Origin: Methylacidiphilales bacterium
GTDB lineage: Bacteria; Verrucomicrobiota; Verrucomicrobiia; Methylacidiphilales; UBA1321
Direction of reading: 5' to 3'
Assembly (NCBI GenBank): GCA_026225555.1
Contig: JAMFSY010000046.1
Span: 1-40,981 of the forward strand
Length of the DNA: 40,981 nt
Shown: piece by piece, positions 15,511-24,184 of the stretch
Layout of the letters: each line of letters opens with the position of its first letter
Numbering within the stretch: the stretch's first letter is position 1
Notes under the pieces: model-generated
What the model was told of the DNA's origin: nothing
What the model saw: only the letters and a program-made list of their open reading frames with translations
Databases searched by the model: none
Made by a program: the position numbers and the translations under genes

Positions 15511-17424
15511 TTAAGAACCGGCGCCAGGGATTCCACTGAACTTCATGCGGGCGAAAGTTTCGATGGCTTCGTAATCGACCATGCCGAAGGCGTTAAAAGC
15601 CTGGGCCGAGGCGCGGGTCCGCTCCTCCGCGCGCTGCCAGAATTCCCGGCCATCCTCGCCGAGGAACATGGCTTGGTCCTTTTGCGTTTCGTGCTGAAAA
15701 ATGGCGCGGCGTTTGTGGAGAACTTCGCCGGGACTGATCGGAACGGCCATATCGACTTCGGGGAGCTCCCATTCCTTCCACGCCCCGCGATAGAGCCAAA
15801 CGATGCACTCCTGTGCCCAGGCGGCGGAGTTGACGCGATGCAGGGCCGCCTCCAGGGCCTGAAGACAGAGCCGATGCGTGCCATGCGGATCGGCCAGATC
15901 GCCCGCGGCGTAAATCTGGTGCGGCTGGACTTCTTCCAGCAGGGCCTGAATCGGCGCGATATCTTTTTCCGAAATCGGCGTGCGTTGATTGTGGCCGACA
16001 TCGTAGAAAGGCAGGTTCAGAAAGTGCAGCCGCTCCTCGGGAACACGGCAGACATCGGCGGCCTGGGTCGCTTCCAGTCGCCGGATGAAGGCCTTGAGCG
16101 GGCGCACTTCCTCCGATGAAAGTTCCGCTTGTTTCTGGCCATGGCGAAGATCTGCCAGATGTTTGCCAAAGCGAAAAAACTTTTGCACGGTGCGGTCGGA
16201 AACCGCGTTGCTGCCCGATACCTGGTAAGCGATGTGGACCTCATGTCCCTGCTCCGCGAGCCGGATCAAGGTGCCACCCATGGAGATGACGTCATCATCG
16301 GGATGCGGCGAAAAAATGAGAATGCGGCGCGGACCTCCGACTTGGTGAGGCCTTCCGGCCGGCCAGCCGGTGATCGTGGCCTGGATGGCGCGAAAGATCT
16401 TGAGGTTGATGTCGTAGGCCGTGCCGAAGTGACCCAGTAATTCCTGGAGGCCATGCTCGTTGTAATCAAGATCGGTCAACTTCAGCACCGGCTTGCGGGC
16501 GGCTTCCGCCAGCCAGGTCACGGCCCGGCGCATCATCGTCTCATCCCATTCCAGGCCGAGATCGGCGAGGGGCCCGGTCAGCCAGGGACGACGGATGCGG
16601 GTCAAATGTCCGGCGGCGGCGGGATCAAGCATGACCAACGCGTTATCATGCTGTTGCAGAAAAGAGGCGGGGACGTCGGCGTGGGGCTCGCCTTCGAAGG
16701 CCCGGCGCACGATCTCCGCCTTGTGTTCGCCAAAGGCGAGGAGGAGAACGCGGCGCGCCTCGAGAATCGTGGCGATGCCCATCGTCAGCGCCTGGATCGG
16801 CACGTCCTGCGGGTCGGGAAAATAGGAAGCGTTATCGCGCCGCGTCAGATGGTCGAGGGTGATGACGCGCGTGCGGCTGCGCAAAGTGGATCCGGGTTCG
16901 TTGAAGCCGATATGCCCCGTCCGGCCGATGCCCAGGATCTGGATATCAAGGCCGCCCGCGTCCCGGATGCGCTGCTCATAATCCCGGCAGGCTTCGGAAA
17001 CTTTTTCCCGGGGAAGCATGCCGTCGGGGAGATGGATATTTTCCGGCAGGATATCGATGTGAGTGAAGAGCTGCTCCTGCATGAACATGTGGTAGCTTTC
17101 CGGGGCGCTGGAGGCCAGGGCGTAGTACTCATCCAGATTGAACGTGACCACGTTGCGGAAACTCAGGTTTTCTTCCTGGTGAAGCCGGATGAGTTCCCGG
17201 TAGATGCCCACGGGAGTCGAGCCGGTGGCGAGCCCCAGCACGGTCTTGCGACCTTGCGCCTCGTGAGTTCGAATCAACGCGGCAATTTCCCGGGCGGCGC
17301 GGCGTCCCGCCTCTTCGGCGCTGGCTGCGACCCAGATGGGGAGCCGCTCGAAGCGATTTTCCGGCGAGCTGGGGAGCGTGTCCTGATGCGGGGAGTAAGC
17401 GATGATCTTGGAAGGGCTGGCCAC
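15511..17424 (-). CDS. nagB: Glucosamine-6-phosphate deaminase-like / PIG-L deacetylase fusion
   Basis: 637 residues with two domains. Residues about 25-300 are NagB-like: LATGSTPVGIY, FNLDEYYAL (Asp98) and GIGRTGHIGFNEPGS (His171, Glu176). The Asp that precedes the His in E. coli NagB (Asp141) is Thr169 here, as I recall for this fusion family, so deaminase activity is likely but not certain. Residues about 365-600 are a PIG-L/LmbE zinc deacetylase domain with FSPHPDDDVISMGG and a later DPHGTH. Together they could deacetylate and deaminate GlcNAc derivatives to fructose-6-phosphate and ammonia in the cytoplasm. It is divergent from an AraC regulator and upstream of a chitinase. Confidence 0.88.
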   Translation of the reverse strand: MASPSKIIAYSPHQDTLPSSPENRFERLPIWVAASAEEAGRRAAREIAALIRTHEAQGRKTVLGLATGSTPVGIYRELIRLHQEENLSFRNVVTFNLDEYYALASSAPESYHMFMQEQLFTHIDILPENIHLPDGMLPREKVSEACRDYEQRIRDAGGLDIQILGIGRTGHIGFNEPGSTLRSRTRVITLDHLTRRDNASYFPDPQDVPIQALTMGIATILEARRVLLLAFGEHKAEIVRRAFEGEPHADVPASFLQQHDNALVMLDPAAAGHLTRIRRPWLTGPLADLGLEWDETMMRRAVTWLAEAARKPVLKLTDLDYNEHGLQELLGHFGTAYDINLKIFRAIQATITGWPAGRPHQVGGPRRILIFSPHPDDDVISMGGTLIRLAEQGHEVHIAYQVSGSNAVSDRTVQKFFRFGKHLADLRHGQKQAELSSEEVRPLKAFIRRLEATQAADVCRVPEERLHFLNLPFYDVGHNQRTPISEKDIAPIQALLEEVQPHQIYAAGDLADPHGTHRLCLQALEAALHRVNSAAWAQECIVWLYRGAWKEWELPEVDMAVPISPGEVLHKRRAIFQHETQKDQAMFLGEDGREFWQRAEERTRASAQAFNAFGMVDYEAIETFARMKFSGIPGAGS

Positions 17425-17511
17425 GGCTGGAATTCTCCATTAGTCGCGGTTGGTAAACAATACGGAGAACGATTGTAAATTTAACACTTCCGATGAATAA
17501 TCAGGTCTGTC

Positions 17512-18441
17512 ATGCGAAATCCGGTCCGCGAGGCGAATCCGTTAACGTTGCTCAGGCGCGCGGCAAACCGGCTTCCAGATCCGGATGACTATCTGGCGGG
17601 GCGTTCGCTGCCGAGAGGCTTCGAGCTCCCTTTTAGTGTTCTCTGTTTTTGCCGCAAGGATGCCCGGCTCCTTCTTCGCCATTCAGGGCTTTTCCACCGC
17701 GATCATCATCATCGCCAGGTCTTGCTTTGCGCCCTGGAAGGACGGGGGGAAATTTGCATTGACGATCGCATCGAGTGGCTGGAACCGGGGGCGGCCCTCC
17801 TGATCGCGCCTTATCAATTCCATCACTACCTTTCCTTTTCACCGCAAAAGATCGCATGGCTTTTTATCACGTTCGAACTTCGCTCGGATTTTTTGACGCG
17901 ACCGCTTCGCAGTTCGGGGCCGATCCGGCTGGCTCCAGATGCGACAACCCTTATGGGGCAATTATTGCGGGCCTGGCAGGGTGGGGAGGAAAATCCTCAG
18001 TTGCCATTGCTGCTCGGCGCGTTTCTTTGTGAGTTGCAGGGAGGCGTGCGTGCGCGCTCGGAAAAGGAAGTGCTTTCCCTGCCGGACTCCGACTTGCTTT
18101 CCCGGATCAATACCCTGGTGCTCCAGAAGGAATGTTTTCCCATCAAGGAGCTCTCTTCGGCCCTGGGCTTTTCGGAGAGTCATCTGCGGGCGCGGTTTCG
18201 CACGGAAACGGGGCTCAGTCTGGGCCATCACATCCGCCGTCTTCGCATCCAGAAGGCCTGCAGTCTCCTCGCCTCTTCGTCCATGCGAATCCAGGAAATC
18301 GCCGAAGCCTGCCGCTTTAATTCGGTCTATGCCTTCAGCCGATCCTTTCACGTAGGCGCCGGAGTCTCCCCCAGTCAATACCGCCGGACCCAGCGAAAAT
18401 ATGGTCAGGTTTATGGGGCGGACGAGGTCAGAGAATCTTAG
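17512..18441 (+). CDS. AraC-family transcriptional regulator of the chitin/GlcNAc locus
   Basis: 309 residues. The N-terminal sensor half is cupin-like (HRDHHHRQVLLCALEGRGEI, LEPGAALLIAPYQFHHY) and the C-terminal third has two helix-turn-helix units, with KELSSALGFSESHLRARFR and EIAEACRFNSVYAFSRSFH followed by GVSPSQYRR. The gene is divergent from nagB with an 87-bp AT-rich gap that must hold both promoters. Activation of the nagB-chitinase unit by an amino sugar is the simplest reading; the effector is not shown by sequence. Confidence 0.88.
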   Translation: MRNPVREANPLTLLRRAANRLPDPDDYLAGRSLPRGFELPFSVLCFCRKDARLLLRHSGLFHRDHHHRQVLLCALEGRGEICIDDRIEWLEPGAALLIAPYQFHHYLSFSPQKIAWLFITFELRSDFLTRPLRSSGPIRLAPDATTLMGQLLRAWQGGEENPQLPLLLGAFLCELQGGVRARSEKEVLSLPDSDLLSRINTLVLQKECFPIKELSSALGFSESHLRARFRTETGLSLGHHIRRLRIQKACSLLASSSMRIQEIAEACRFNSVYAFSRSFHVGAGVSPSQYRRTQRKYGQVYGADEVRES

Positions 18442-18483
18442 AGCTCGCCTGGAGAGCGGAAATTTGACCGCTAGAGCGCGGGC

Positions 18484-19371
18484 CTATTTGCCAGTGATAA
18501 AAAGCGAAAAGGCGCGGGCGATGCCGACCGGGTCGGGGCCTTGGGGAATCAGGAGGGAGAAGGGCCGCTTGATTCGCAGCTTGGGACATTGAATCTGGAC
18601 CAGCTTTCCGGAGGCCAGTTCCTGCGCGACGCTGAGGCGGGAGACGTAGCCGATTCCGGCCCCGGCGGCGACCATGCGTTTGATGGCTTCCGTGCTGGGC
18701 AATTCCTGGCCGAGGCGAATTCGTGAGAGGGAAATGCCCCGTTGGCGTAACGCCATTTCCACGACGCGGCGGGTGCCGGAACCTTGCTCACGAGAGATGA
18801 TCGGCCGTTCCAAGAGGGCCGCGGGCGTCGGGTTGGTGATTCGGGCGAGCGGATCGGAAGGCGCGGCGATCCAGATAATTTCGTCCTCGTAAAAAGGACG
18901 CACCTGGACTTCGCGTCGGCGGCAGGGACCTTCCACCAATCCGAGTTCGATTCTTTGGTCGAGCAGAAGGCCGACAATGATTTCGGTGTTGCCCTCCACC
19001 ACATCGCAGGTCACCCCGGCGTGCTCCTTTCGAAAGCCGACCAAAACCTCGGGAAGATAATAGGAGGTGACCGTCATGCTGCTTCCCAGACGCAGTCGGC
19101 CAGTCAAACGTCCTGCGGGGGCCTGCAATTTTTCCAGGACGGCGGCGCGGGCTTTTTCCGTCTCCCGGACGTGGCGAAGAAAGAGAGTGCCAGCGTCGGT
19201 CAGGGAAACTCCGCTGGCGGAACGGATGAAGAGAGGCAGGCGCAATTCCTCCTCCAGTAGCTTGATATGCTTGGTCACAGCGGGTTGGGAAAGATGCAGG
19301 GCCTTCGACGCCTTGGTCAGGCTCCGCAGCTCCGCCACCTGCCGGAAGACATGAAGGCGGTAATCGATCAT
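18484..19371 (-). CDS. LysR-family transcriptional regulator
   Basis: 295 residues. The N-terminal winged helix reads FRQVAELRSLTKASKALHLS then QPAVTKHIKLLEEELRLPLF, the LysR signature. The C-terminal part is the usual two-lobed effector-binding domain (LRLGSSMTVTSYYLPEVL, ISREQGSGTRRVVE), closest in feel to CysL/YtlI-like members. The gene is divergent from the FAD/NAD(P)-binding protein gene with a 78-bp spacer holding a palindromic LysR-type site nine bases before this start codon, so it probably represses itself and controls the neighbour. It faces the AraC gene convergently. Confidence 0.9.
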   Translation of the reverse strand: MIDYRLHVFRQVAELRSLTKASKALHLSQPAVTKHIKLLEEELRLPLFIRSASGVSLTDAGTLFLRHVRETEKARAAVLEKLQAPAGRLTGRLRLGSSMTVTSYYLPEVLVGFRKEHAGVTCDVVEGNTEIIVGLLLDQRIELGLVEGPCRRREVQVRPFYEDEIIWIAAPSDPLARITNPTPAALLERPIISREQGSGTRRVVEMALRQRGISLSRIRLGQELPSTEAIKRMVAAGAGIGYVSRLSVAQELASGKLVQIQCPKLRIKRPFSLLIPQGPDPVGIARAFSLFITGK

Positions 19372-19379
19372 TTGGCCCG

Positions 19380-19394
19380 ATAACTAATAGTTAT
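19380..19394. promoter_or_regulatory. LysR-type operator, perfect palindrome
   Basis: ATAACTA (19380-19386), one central A, then TAGTTAT (19388-19394): a perfect 7-1-7 palindrome that contains the T-N11-A pattern of LysR boxes. It sits between the divergent LysR and FAD/NAD(P)-binding genes. A further TAGCTA lies at 19401-19406. Confidence 0.6.
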
Positions 19395-19449
19395 GACCCA
19401 TAGCTAACCACGATTATCCCAGCCGTCAAACTCGTGTCAGGTTGGTGTC

Positions 19450-20853
19450 ATGAACAATGAGCTTAAGGCACCTTACGACGTCATCATCGTGGGCAGCGGG
19501 TACAGCGGAACGATGGTGGCCATCCATTTGCAGAGGGCGCAACGGGGCTTGCGGATCGCCTTGATCGATCGGGGCAAGACTTTTGGCCGGGGCGTCGCCT
19601 ACGGCACAGGCGATCCGAAACATCTTCTCAACGTCCAGGCCGATCACATGGGCGCTTTTCCCGACGATATCGGACATTTCTATCACTGGTTGCAACTCCA
19701 CCCGGAAAACGTCGCCGCGGCGGGAGTTCAGGAATTGCATGGGGATGCCTTCGTGCCACGCCTCCTTTTCGGTGACTACATTCAGGACTTGCTCCGCGAA
19801 GCATGTACGCTGCCCGGAACCCTCGACGTTATTCACGACGAGATCGTGGATTTGGTGCGAGGCGAGGACGGGCTGTTTAAGTTAAGCGGGAGAAATGGCC
19901 GCAAGCTGGAAGCCGCGCGGGTGGTCCTCGCGCTGGGAAATTTTCCTCCTGGCGAAACCCGGAAAAACCAGGAAGGCGAGCGCGTCTGGTTCATGAATAA
20001 TCCCTATGCGGAGGAGGTCCAGGCGAAGCTCGCCGAGCCCGGCGACGTCTTGATCATCGGCACGGGCCTGACCAGTCTCGACCTGCTCCTGACGTTGGAT
20101 AAGACGAAACGGGCCGGGAAAATTCATCTCTTGTCCCGGGGTGGATTATTTCCCCAGGTCCATCGGAAAGCGGCGCCCTATCCACCCTTTCTCGATCCCG
20201 AAGAGCTGCCAAAAACTGCGCGCCTGTTGTGTCGTCGCGTGGCCAAGGAACTTCGGAAGGCGGCCGCGCGGGGAATCGATTGGCGGCCCGTGATCGATGC
20301 GATCCGTCCCTTCAATCAGGCGATCTGGAGCAGTCTGGACGCCGTGGAGCAGCGTCGTTTCCTGCGCCATTTGCGCGCGTTGTGGGATACGCATCGGCAT
20401 CGTTGCGCGCCGGAGATTATGGCCGTGAAAGAACGGCTTGAGGCCGAAGGCAGGCTCGTTTGTCACCGGGGCTACATCGGGGGTTACGCTCCCGACGGGG
20501 AGGAAGTGAAGGTCACCTACCGGCCTCGGGGGATGCGTGAGGAAGGGAAATTTCGCGTCCGTTATGTGCTGAGTTGCACGGGGCCGCAGGCAGATTATCG
20601 CAAGCTGACCGATCCTCTCGTGCAGCAATTGCTGGCGCGCGATCTCCTCGCTCCCGATCCCTTGCGGATGGGGGCCCATACCGCGGAGGGCGGCGCGATT
20701 TGCAATGGGGCGGGCGTGGCCATTGAGGGACTTTACACGCTGGGCAGTACGCAAAAAGGGCGGCTCTATGAATCTATCGCCGTGCCGGAGTTGCGGGTGC
20801 AGGCGGCGGACCTGGCGGCACATCTCCTCGCGGATCTCAAGGCGCCAAGATGA
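19450..20853 (+). CDS. FAD/NAD(P)-binding oxidoreductase
   Basis: 467 residues. YDVIIVGSGYSGTMVAIHL is an N-terminal Rossmann dinucleotide site; GRGVAYGTGDPKHLLNVQA and the second nucleotide site VLIIGTGLTSLDLLLTL match the FAD_NAD_binding (PF13454-like) family of large cytoplasmic flavoproteins. The C-terminus LYTLGSTQKGRLYESIAVPE is also typical. Reaction unknown; relatives occur with sulfur- or redox-linked LysR regulators. It is probably controlled by the divergent LysR gene and is followed, 77 bases on, by a flavin-binding PNPOx-like gene, perhaps in one transcript. Confidence 0.8.
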   Translation: MNNELKAPYDVIIVGSGYSGTMVAIHLQRAQRGLRIALIDRGKTFGRGVAYGTGDPKHLLNVQADHMGAFPDDIGHFYHWLQLHPENVAAAGVQELHGDAFVPRLLFGDYIQDLLREACTLPGTLDVIHDEIVDLVRGEDGLFKLSGRNGRKLEAARVVLALGNFPPGETRKNQEGERVWFMNNPYAEEVQAKLAEPGDVLIIGTGLTSLDLLLTLDKTKRAGKIHLLSRGGLFPQVHRKAAPYPPFLDPEELPKTARLLCRRVAKELRKAAARGIDWRPVIDAIRPFNQAIWSSLDAVEQRRFLRHLRALWDTHRHRCAPEIMAVKERLEAEGRLVCHRGYIGGYAPDGEEVKVTYRPRGMREEGKFRVRYVLSCTGPQADYRKLTDPLVQQLLARDLLAPDPLRMGAHTAEGGAICNGAGVAIEGLYTLGSTQKGRLYESIAVPELRVQAADLAAHLLADLKAPR

Positions 20854-20930
20854 GGCTGGTTTAGAACAAGACCGGTGGAGTTGCTTTCCGAAATATCCTT
20901 TATCTTCCTTGTAACCCCAACCCAAGCCCG

Positions 20931-21461
20931 ATGATCTTTCAACGAAATCCCAACATGAACCCCTCGAATCCCCAAGCGCCGAATGGATCGGAAACCAAGC
21001 ATGCCGCCTACGTGGTGGATCTGGCCAAGAAGCTGGCCGATGGAAATCGTCCCGGCATCTTCGCCACGGTGGATGAGGCCGGCCGGCCTCATCTGCGATG
21101 GATGGCGACGCTTTCCCTTCAGGATTTTCCCGTGCTCTATACCATCACGTCACCCGCCAGTCGTAAGATCGAGCACATCGAGCGGAATCCCCAGGTGAGC
21201 TGGATGTTCACGAATGAGGAAATGAACATCATCATCAACATCAACGGCAACGCGCGGCTCACCAATGATTTTGGCACGATGAACCGCGTCTGGAAGATGC
21301 TGGAAGATAAGTCGAAGGCCTATTTTCTAAACATCAAAACGGACGGCCCCGGTTTCGCGGTGATTGAAACCGAAGTTGAGGATATCGAGTGCGTGGTGCC
21401 CAAATACGATTTCCGTTTCGTGGCTCAGCATGACGACCTGGTTTTAGGCCAGTCCGTTTGA
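20931..21461 (+). CDS. Pyridoxamine 5'-phosphate oxidase-like FMN-binding protein
   Basis: 176 residues (an alternative ATG at 20955 gives 168). The split-barrel core is visible: PGIFATVDEAGRPHLRWMAT, VLYTITSPASRKIEHIERNP and QVSWMFTN, like general-stress PNPOx-like proteins. These bind FMN or F420 and reduce small molecules; true PdxH activity is unlikely because the usual PdxH C-terminus is absent. It lies downstream of the FAD/NAD(P)-binding gene in the same orientation and ends two bases from the stop of the opposing lactate dehydrogenase gene. Confidence 0.8.
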   Translation: MIFQRNPNMNPSNPQAPNGSETKHAAYVVDLAKKLADGNRPGIFATVDEAGRPHLRWMATLSLQDFPVLYTITSPASRKIEHIERNPQVSWMFTNEEMNIIININGNARLTNDFGTMNRVWKMLEDKSKAYFLNIKTDGPGFAVIETEVEDIECVVPKYDFRFVAQHDDLVLGQSV

Positions 21462-21463
21462 CG

Positions 21464-22450
21464 CTAAAGACGAACGAGAACGTTCTCGGGCACGATGCCT
21501 GCGGCAAAGGCGGAGATCGTGCCCAGCGTCGTTTCGGCGATGTTGATCAGCGCTTCTTTCGTGAGAAATGCTTGATGGGAAGTAATCAGGACATTGGGGA
21601 AGGAAATCAATCTCGCCAAAACGTCGTCCTGCAAAAGCTGGCCGGAAAGATCGTGAAAGAAGACGCCCGCCTCCTCTTCATAAACATCGAGCGCCGCCCC
21701 GCCGAGCTGGCCGGATTTGAGCGCATCAACCAGGGCTTGCGCCTCGATCAACGCGCCGCGACTGGTATTGACGATGAAACAGCCGCGCTTGGTTTGCGCG
21801 AGAGTTTCCCGATTAAGAAAATGATGCGTTGCCGCCAGCAGGGGGACATGAAGCGAGATGATATCGCTCTCGGCCAAAAGCTGGGGCGCGGTGACATAAG
21901 CCACGGGCAGGTCCGCACGGGGAAGGGGATCATAGGCAAGTAAGCGGCATCCGAAACCCGCCATGATGCGGGCGAAGACTCCGCCGATTTTTCCTGTGCC
22001 GACGATGCCCACCGTCTTTCCATGCAGATCGAATCCGACGAGACCTTCCAGGGAGAAATTGGACTCGCGCACGCGATTATAGGCCCGGGGCAGCTTGCGA
22101 TTGAGGGCGAGAAGCAAAGCCACGGCGTGTTCCGCGACGGCGTAAGGCGAGTACTCGGGCACGCGCGCCACGGTGAGGCCGAATTCCTGCGCGGCCTTGA
22201 GATCGACCTGGTTGAAGCCGGCGCAGCGCAACGCGATCAGGCGCACTCCGAGAGTCTGCAGAATGGAAAGGGTGGCGTAATCGAGAACGTCGTTCACGAA
22301 GACACAGACGGCATCGCACCCGGCGGCGAGTTGCGCCGTTTTGCTTTCGAGTCTCGCCTCGAAAAAGCGCAGTTCATGCCCGATGCCCGCGTTGGTCTCC
22401 TCCAAAGAGGCGCGATCAAAACGGTGGGTATCAAAGACGGCGACGATCAT
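21464..22450 (-). CDS. ldhA: D-lactate dehydrogenase (2-hydroxyacid dehydrogenase family)
   Basis: 328 residues, the family length. The opening IVAVFDTHRFDRASLE and LIALRCAGFNQVDLKAA are close to LdhA. KTVGIVGTGKIGGVFA is the NAD site; NTSRGALIE gives the substrate Arg, DVYEEEAGVFF is LdhA-specific, and ITSHQAFLT holds the catalytic His. It interconverts pyruvate and D-lactate with NADH in the cytoplasm, a fermentation step. It is the last gene of a three-gene minus-strand unit with the dihydroorotate-dehydrogenase-like gene 17 bases upstream. Confidence 0.92.
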   Translation of the reverse strand: MIVAVFDTHRFDRASLEETNAGIGHELRFFEARLESKTAQLAAGCDAVCVFVNDVLDYATLSILQTLGVRLIALRCAGFNQVDLKAAQEFGLTVARVPEYSPYAVAEHAVALLLALNRKLPRAYNRVRESNFSLEGLVGFDLHGKTVGIVGTGKIGGVFARIMAGFGCRLLAYDPLPRADLPVAYVTAPQLLAESDIISLHVPLLAATHHFLNRETLAQTKRGCFIVNTSRGALIEAQALVDALKSGQLGGAALDVYEEEAGVFFHDLSGQLLQDDVLARLISFPNVLITSHQAFLTKEALINIAETTLGTISAFAAGIVPENVLVRL

Positions 22451-22467
22451 AGGGCTCCCAAGGGGTA

Positions 22468-23448
22468 TTAGTTTTTGAGTTCGGAATCGATATGCAAAGG
22501 CACTTCATCACGCCAGGAAGGAATATCGATCTGGGCATAACCTTGAAGCGCTTTTCGATATTCTTCGCGCTCGATCTGGCCCGGGTCTTCCATCATGCGG
22601 CGGCTCAAAATTCCGCGGGCTTTTTTAAGCGAGGAGATATTGCACGTGTCCATCCAATGGCGAAGTTCCTGCTCCAGTGTCTTCAACCACGGAATGCCGC
22701 GTTGCAGGAGAATGGCGCAGACCTGGGTGATGCTGGCGCCGCTCAGAATCATTTTGAGGATGTCGGCTCCGGAGCGAATGCCCGTGCTGGCGGCCAGGTC
22801 CATTTCCGATTGCTGATAGAGGAGGGGCAGCGAGCGCAGGGGCAGCCGATTCTCAGCGCTCGTGCTCAAACGCAACGTGTAGGACGGCGCCATGGCCAGG
22901 AGATCGAGATCCGGCTGGTAAAAGCGATTGAAGAGAACGATTCCTGAAGCGCCCGCGAGCCTGAGCTCCCGGACCAGGAAAGCGAGATTGGTGAAAAAGG
23001 GCGGCAGTTTGACCGACACCGGAATCCGAACCGCGTGCGTGACGGCTTTCACTGTGTCGATATAGGTCTGCTCGGCCAGCGAGGACGGCACGTAGCGGGA
23101 GAGGCGCGGGTGATAGATATTGAGCTCGAGCGCATCCGCTCCGGCATCGGCAATCTGCCCGGCCAGTGTCCTCCAGCCCGACTCGCTCGTGGCGCTGAGG
23201 CTGGCGATGATCGGAATTTTGACGTGCTGTTTGGCCCGCGCGATCTCCTCGAAATAAGCGGCGGGAGTGGGCAGGGAAGGTTCCCAGGGATCTTCAAAAA
23301 GAGAACGAAGCACCACCGCCCCCGCGCCGCAATTCTCCATCTCCACCAACGCCTCGATCTCTTGGGAGAGAGGCGACGCCGAGGGGACGATGGGCGAGCA
23401 AAGTTTCAAACCAAGGTAATCGACCGTGATGTCGGCGGTCTTTTTCAC
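22468..23448 (-). CDS. Dihydroorotate dehydrogenase-like protein
   Basis: 326 residues with an FMN TIM barrel. VDYLGLKLCSPIVPSASPLS, ALELNIYHP, IPVSVKLPPFFTN and GIRSGADILKMILSGAS follow the class used for PRK07565-type dihydroorotate-dehydrogenase-like proteins. The catalytic-base region differs from PyrD, and the neighbours (lactate dehydrogenase and an acetyltransferase) are not pyrimidine genes, so a different redox substrate is likely. Members often sit beside fermentation or pyruvate:ferredoxin oxidoreductase genes. Its ATG overlaps the upstream GNAT gene's stop by four bases. Confidence 0.85.
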   Translation of the reverse strand: MKKTADITVDYLGLKLCSPIVPSASPLSQEIEALVEMENCGAGAVVLRSLFEDPWEPSLPTPAAYFEEIARAKQHVKIPIIASLSATSESGWRTLAGQIADAGADALELNIYHPRLSRYVPSSLAEQTYIDTVKAVTHAVRIPVSVKLPPFFTNLAFLVRELRLAGASGIVLFNRFYQPDLDLLAMAPSYTLRLSTSAENRLPLRSLPLLYQQSEMDLAASTGIRSGADILKMILSGASITQVCAILLQRGIPWLKTLEQELRHWMDTCNISSLKKARGILSRRMMEDPGQIEREEYRKALQGYAQIDIPSWRDEVPLHIDSELKN

Positions 23449-24038
23449 AACTTCAACGTGACCTGAACCAGGCCGCCTTCCGCCACCGTGTGCGCGGAAA
23501 ATCCGAGCTCGCGACAGAGATTGACGGCGTCATGGTCGGCGACGAGAAGCTCGCCTTTCAGCGTCTGAAAACGAAAGGCATGGGCCAGCTTGATCAGGCG
23601 GGTCAGGAGCAGCTTGGCCAGTTTAGGCGTTTGCGCCTCGTCGGCGATCAGCGTGTCAAACATGGCGACCTGCGGTTCGGAAGTCCGGGTCAGGCGGCCG
23701 ACGCCGAGGATGCTGGGCGCTTCATGTCCGTGCGCCGGTTTCTCCACGACCAGGGCGTAGGAATCGGGCGTGTTGGTGCAAATGCGAATCAGGCGTTCGT
23801 GCGAAGTCCTTCGGTCCAGGCCGAGATATTCGAAATAGCGCATATAGATGCTTTCCGGCGAGATGCGGCGATGGAAATCGATCATGCCCTTCTCATCATC
23901 CAGGCGGATGGGGCGAAGCTTCAGCTTGCCCAGGCCTTTAACGGCGACGATTTGGTCCAGATTAATGCGTCGGGGACGACCACAAAAATCAGGAGCGGGT
24001 TCGGCGATTTCGGAGGAAGGAGCGGTAGTTGTTTTCAT
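23445..24038 (-). CDS. GNAT-family N-acetyltransferase
   Basis: 197 residues. LRPIRLDDEKGMIDFHRRIS then PESIYMRYFEYL is the motif that opens the GNAT domain of bacterial protein lysine acetyltransferases (Pat-like). The middle holds ILGVGRLTR as a beta strand pair, and the end ELLVADHDAVNLCRELGFSA resembles the acceptor/CoA region. It probably acetylates a protein or small molecule using acetyl-CoA. It leads the GNAT - DHOD-like - LdhA unit, so it may modify a metabolic enzyme in fermentation; this is inference. The start is followed upstream by a 140-bp spacer shared with a divergent AraC regulator. Confidence 0.75.
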   Translation of the reverse strand: MKTTTAPSSEIAEPAPDFCGRPRRINLDQIVAVKGLGKLKLRPIRLDDEKGMIDFHRRISPESIYMRYFEYLGLDRRTSHERLIRICTNTPDSYALVVEKPAHGHEAPSILGVGRLTRTSEPQVAMFDTLIADEAQTPKLAKLLLTRLIKLAHAFRFQTLKGELLVADHDAVNLCRELGFSAHTVAEGGLVQVTLKL

Positions 24039-24184
24039 AGGGGTCTTAGCTCCTTCAATCTAATGGATATTCAAGGTACAACTACACCTGCCTTGGCGAA
24101 CTCCAGCACGATTTTGTCATTCAGGTGACGAGATGAGAGGGAAGAAATAACTATCGGCGTGAAGATAGTGAGCTAAACTTGGGC

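Noticed and set aside
16453-17478. Long open frame opposite the NagB/PIG-L gene (plus strand)
   Set aside because: It is antisense to a protein with clear motifs over its full length and has no family features; a GC-rich codon shadow.
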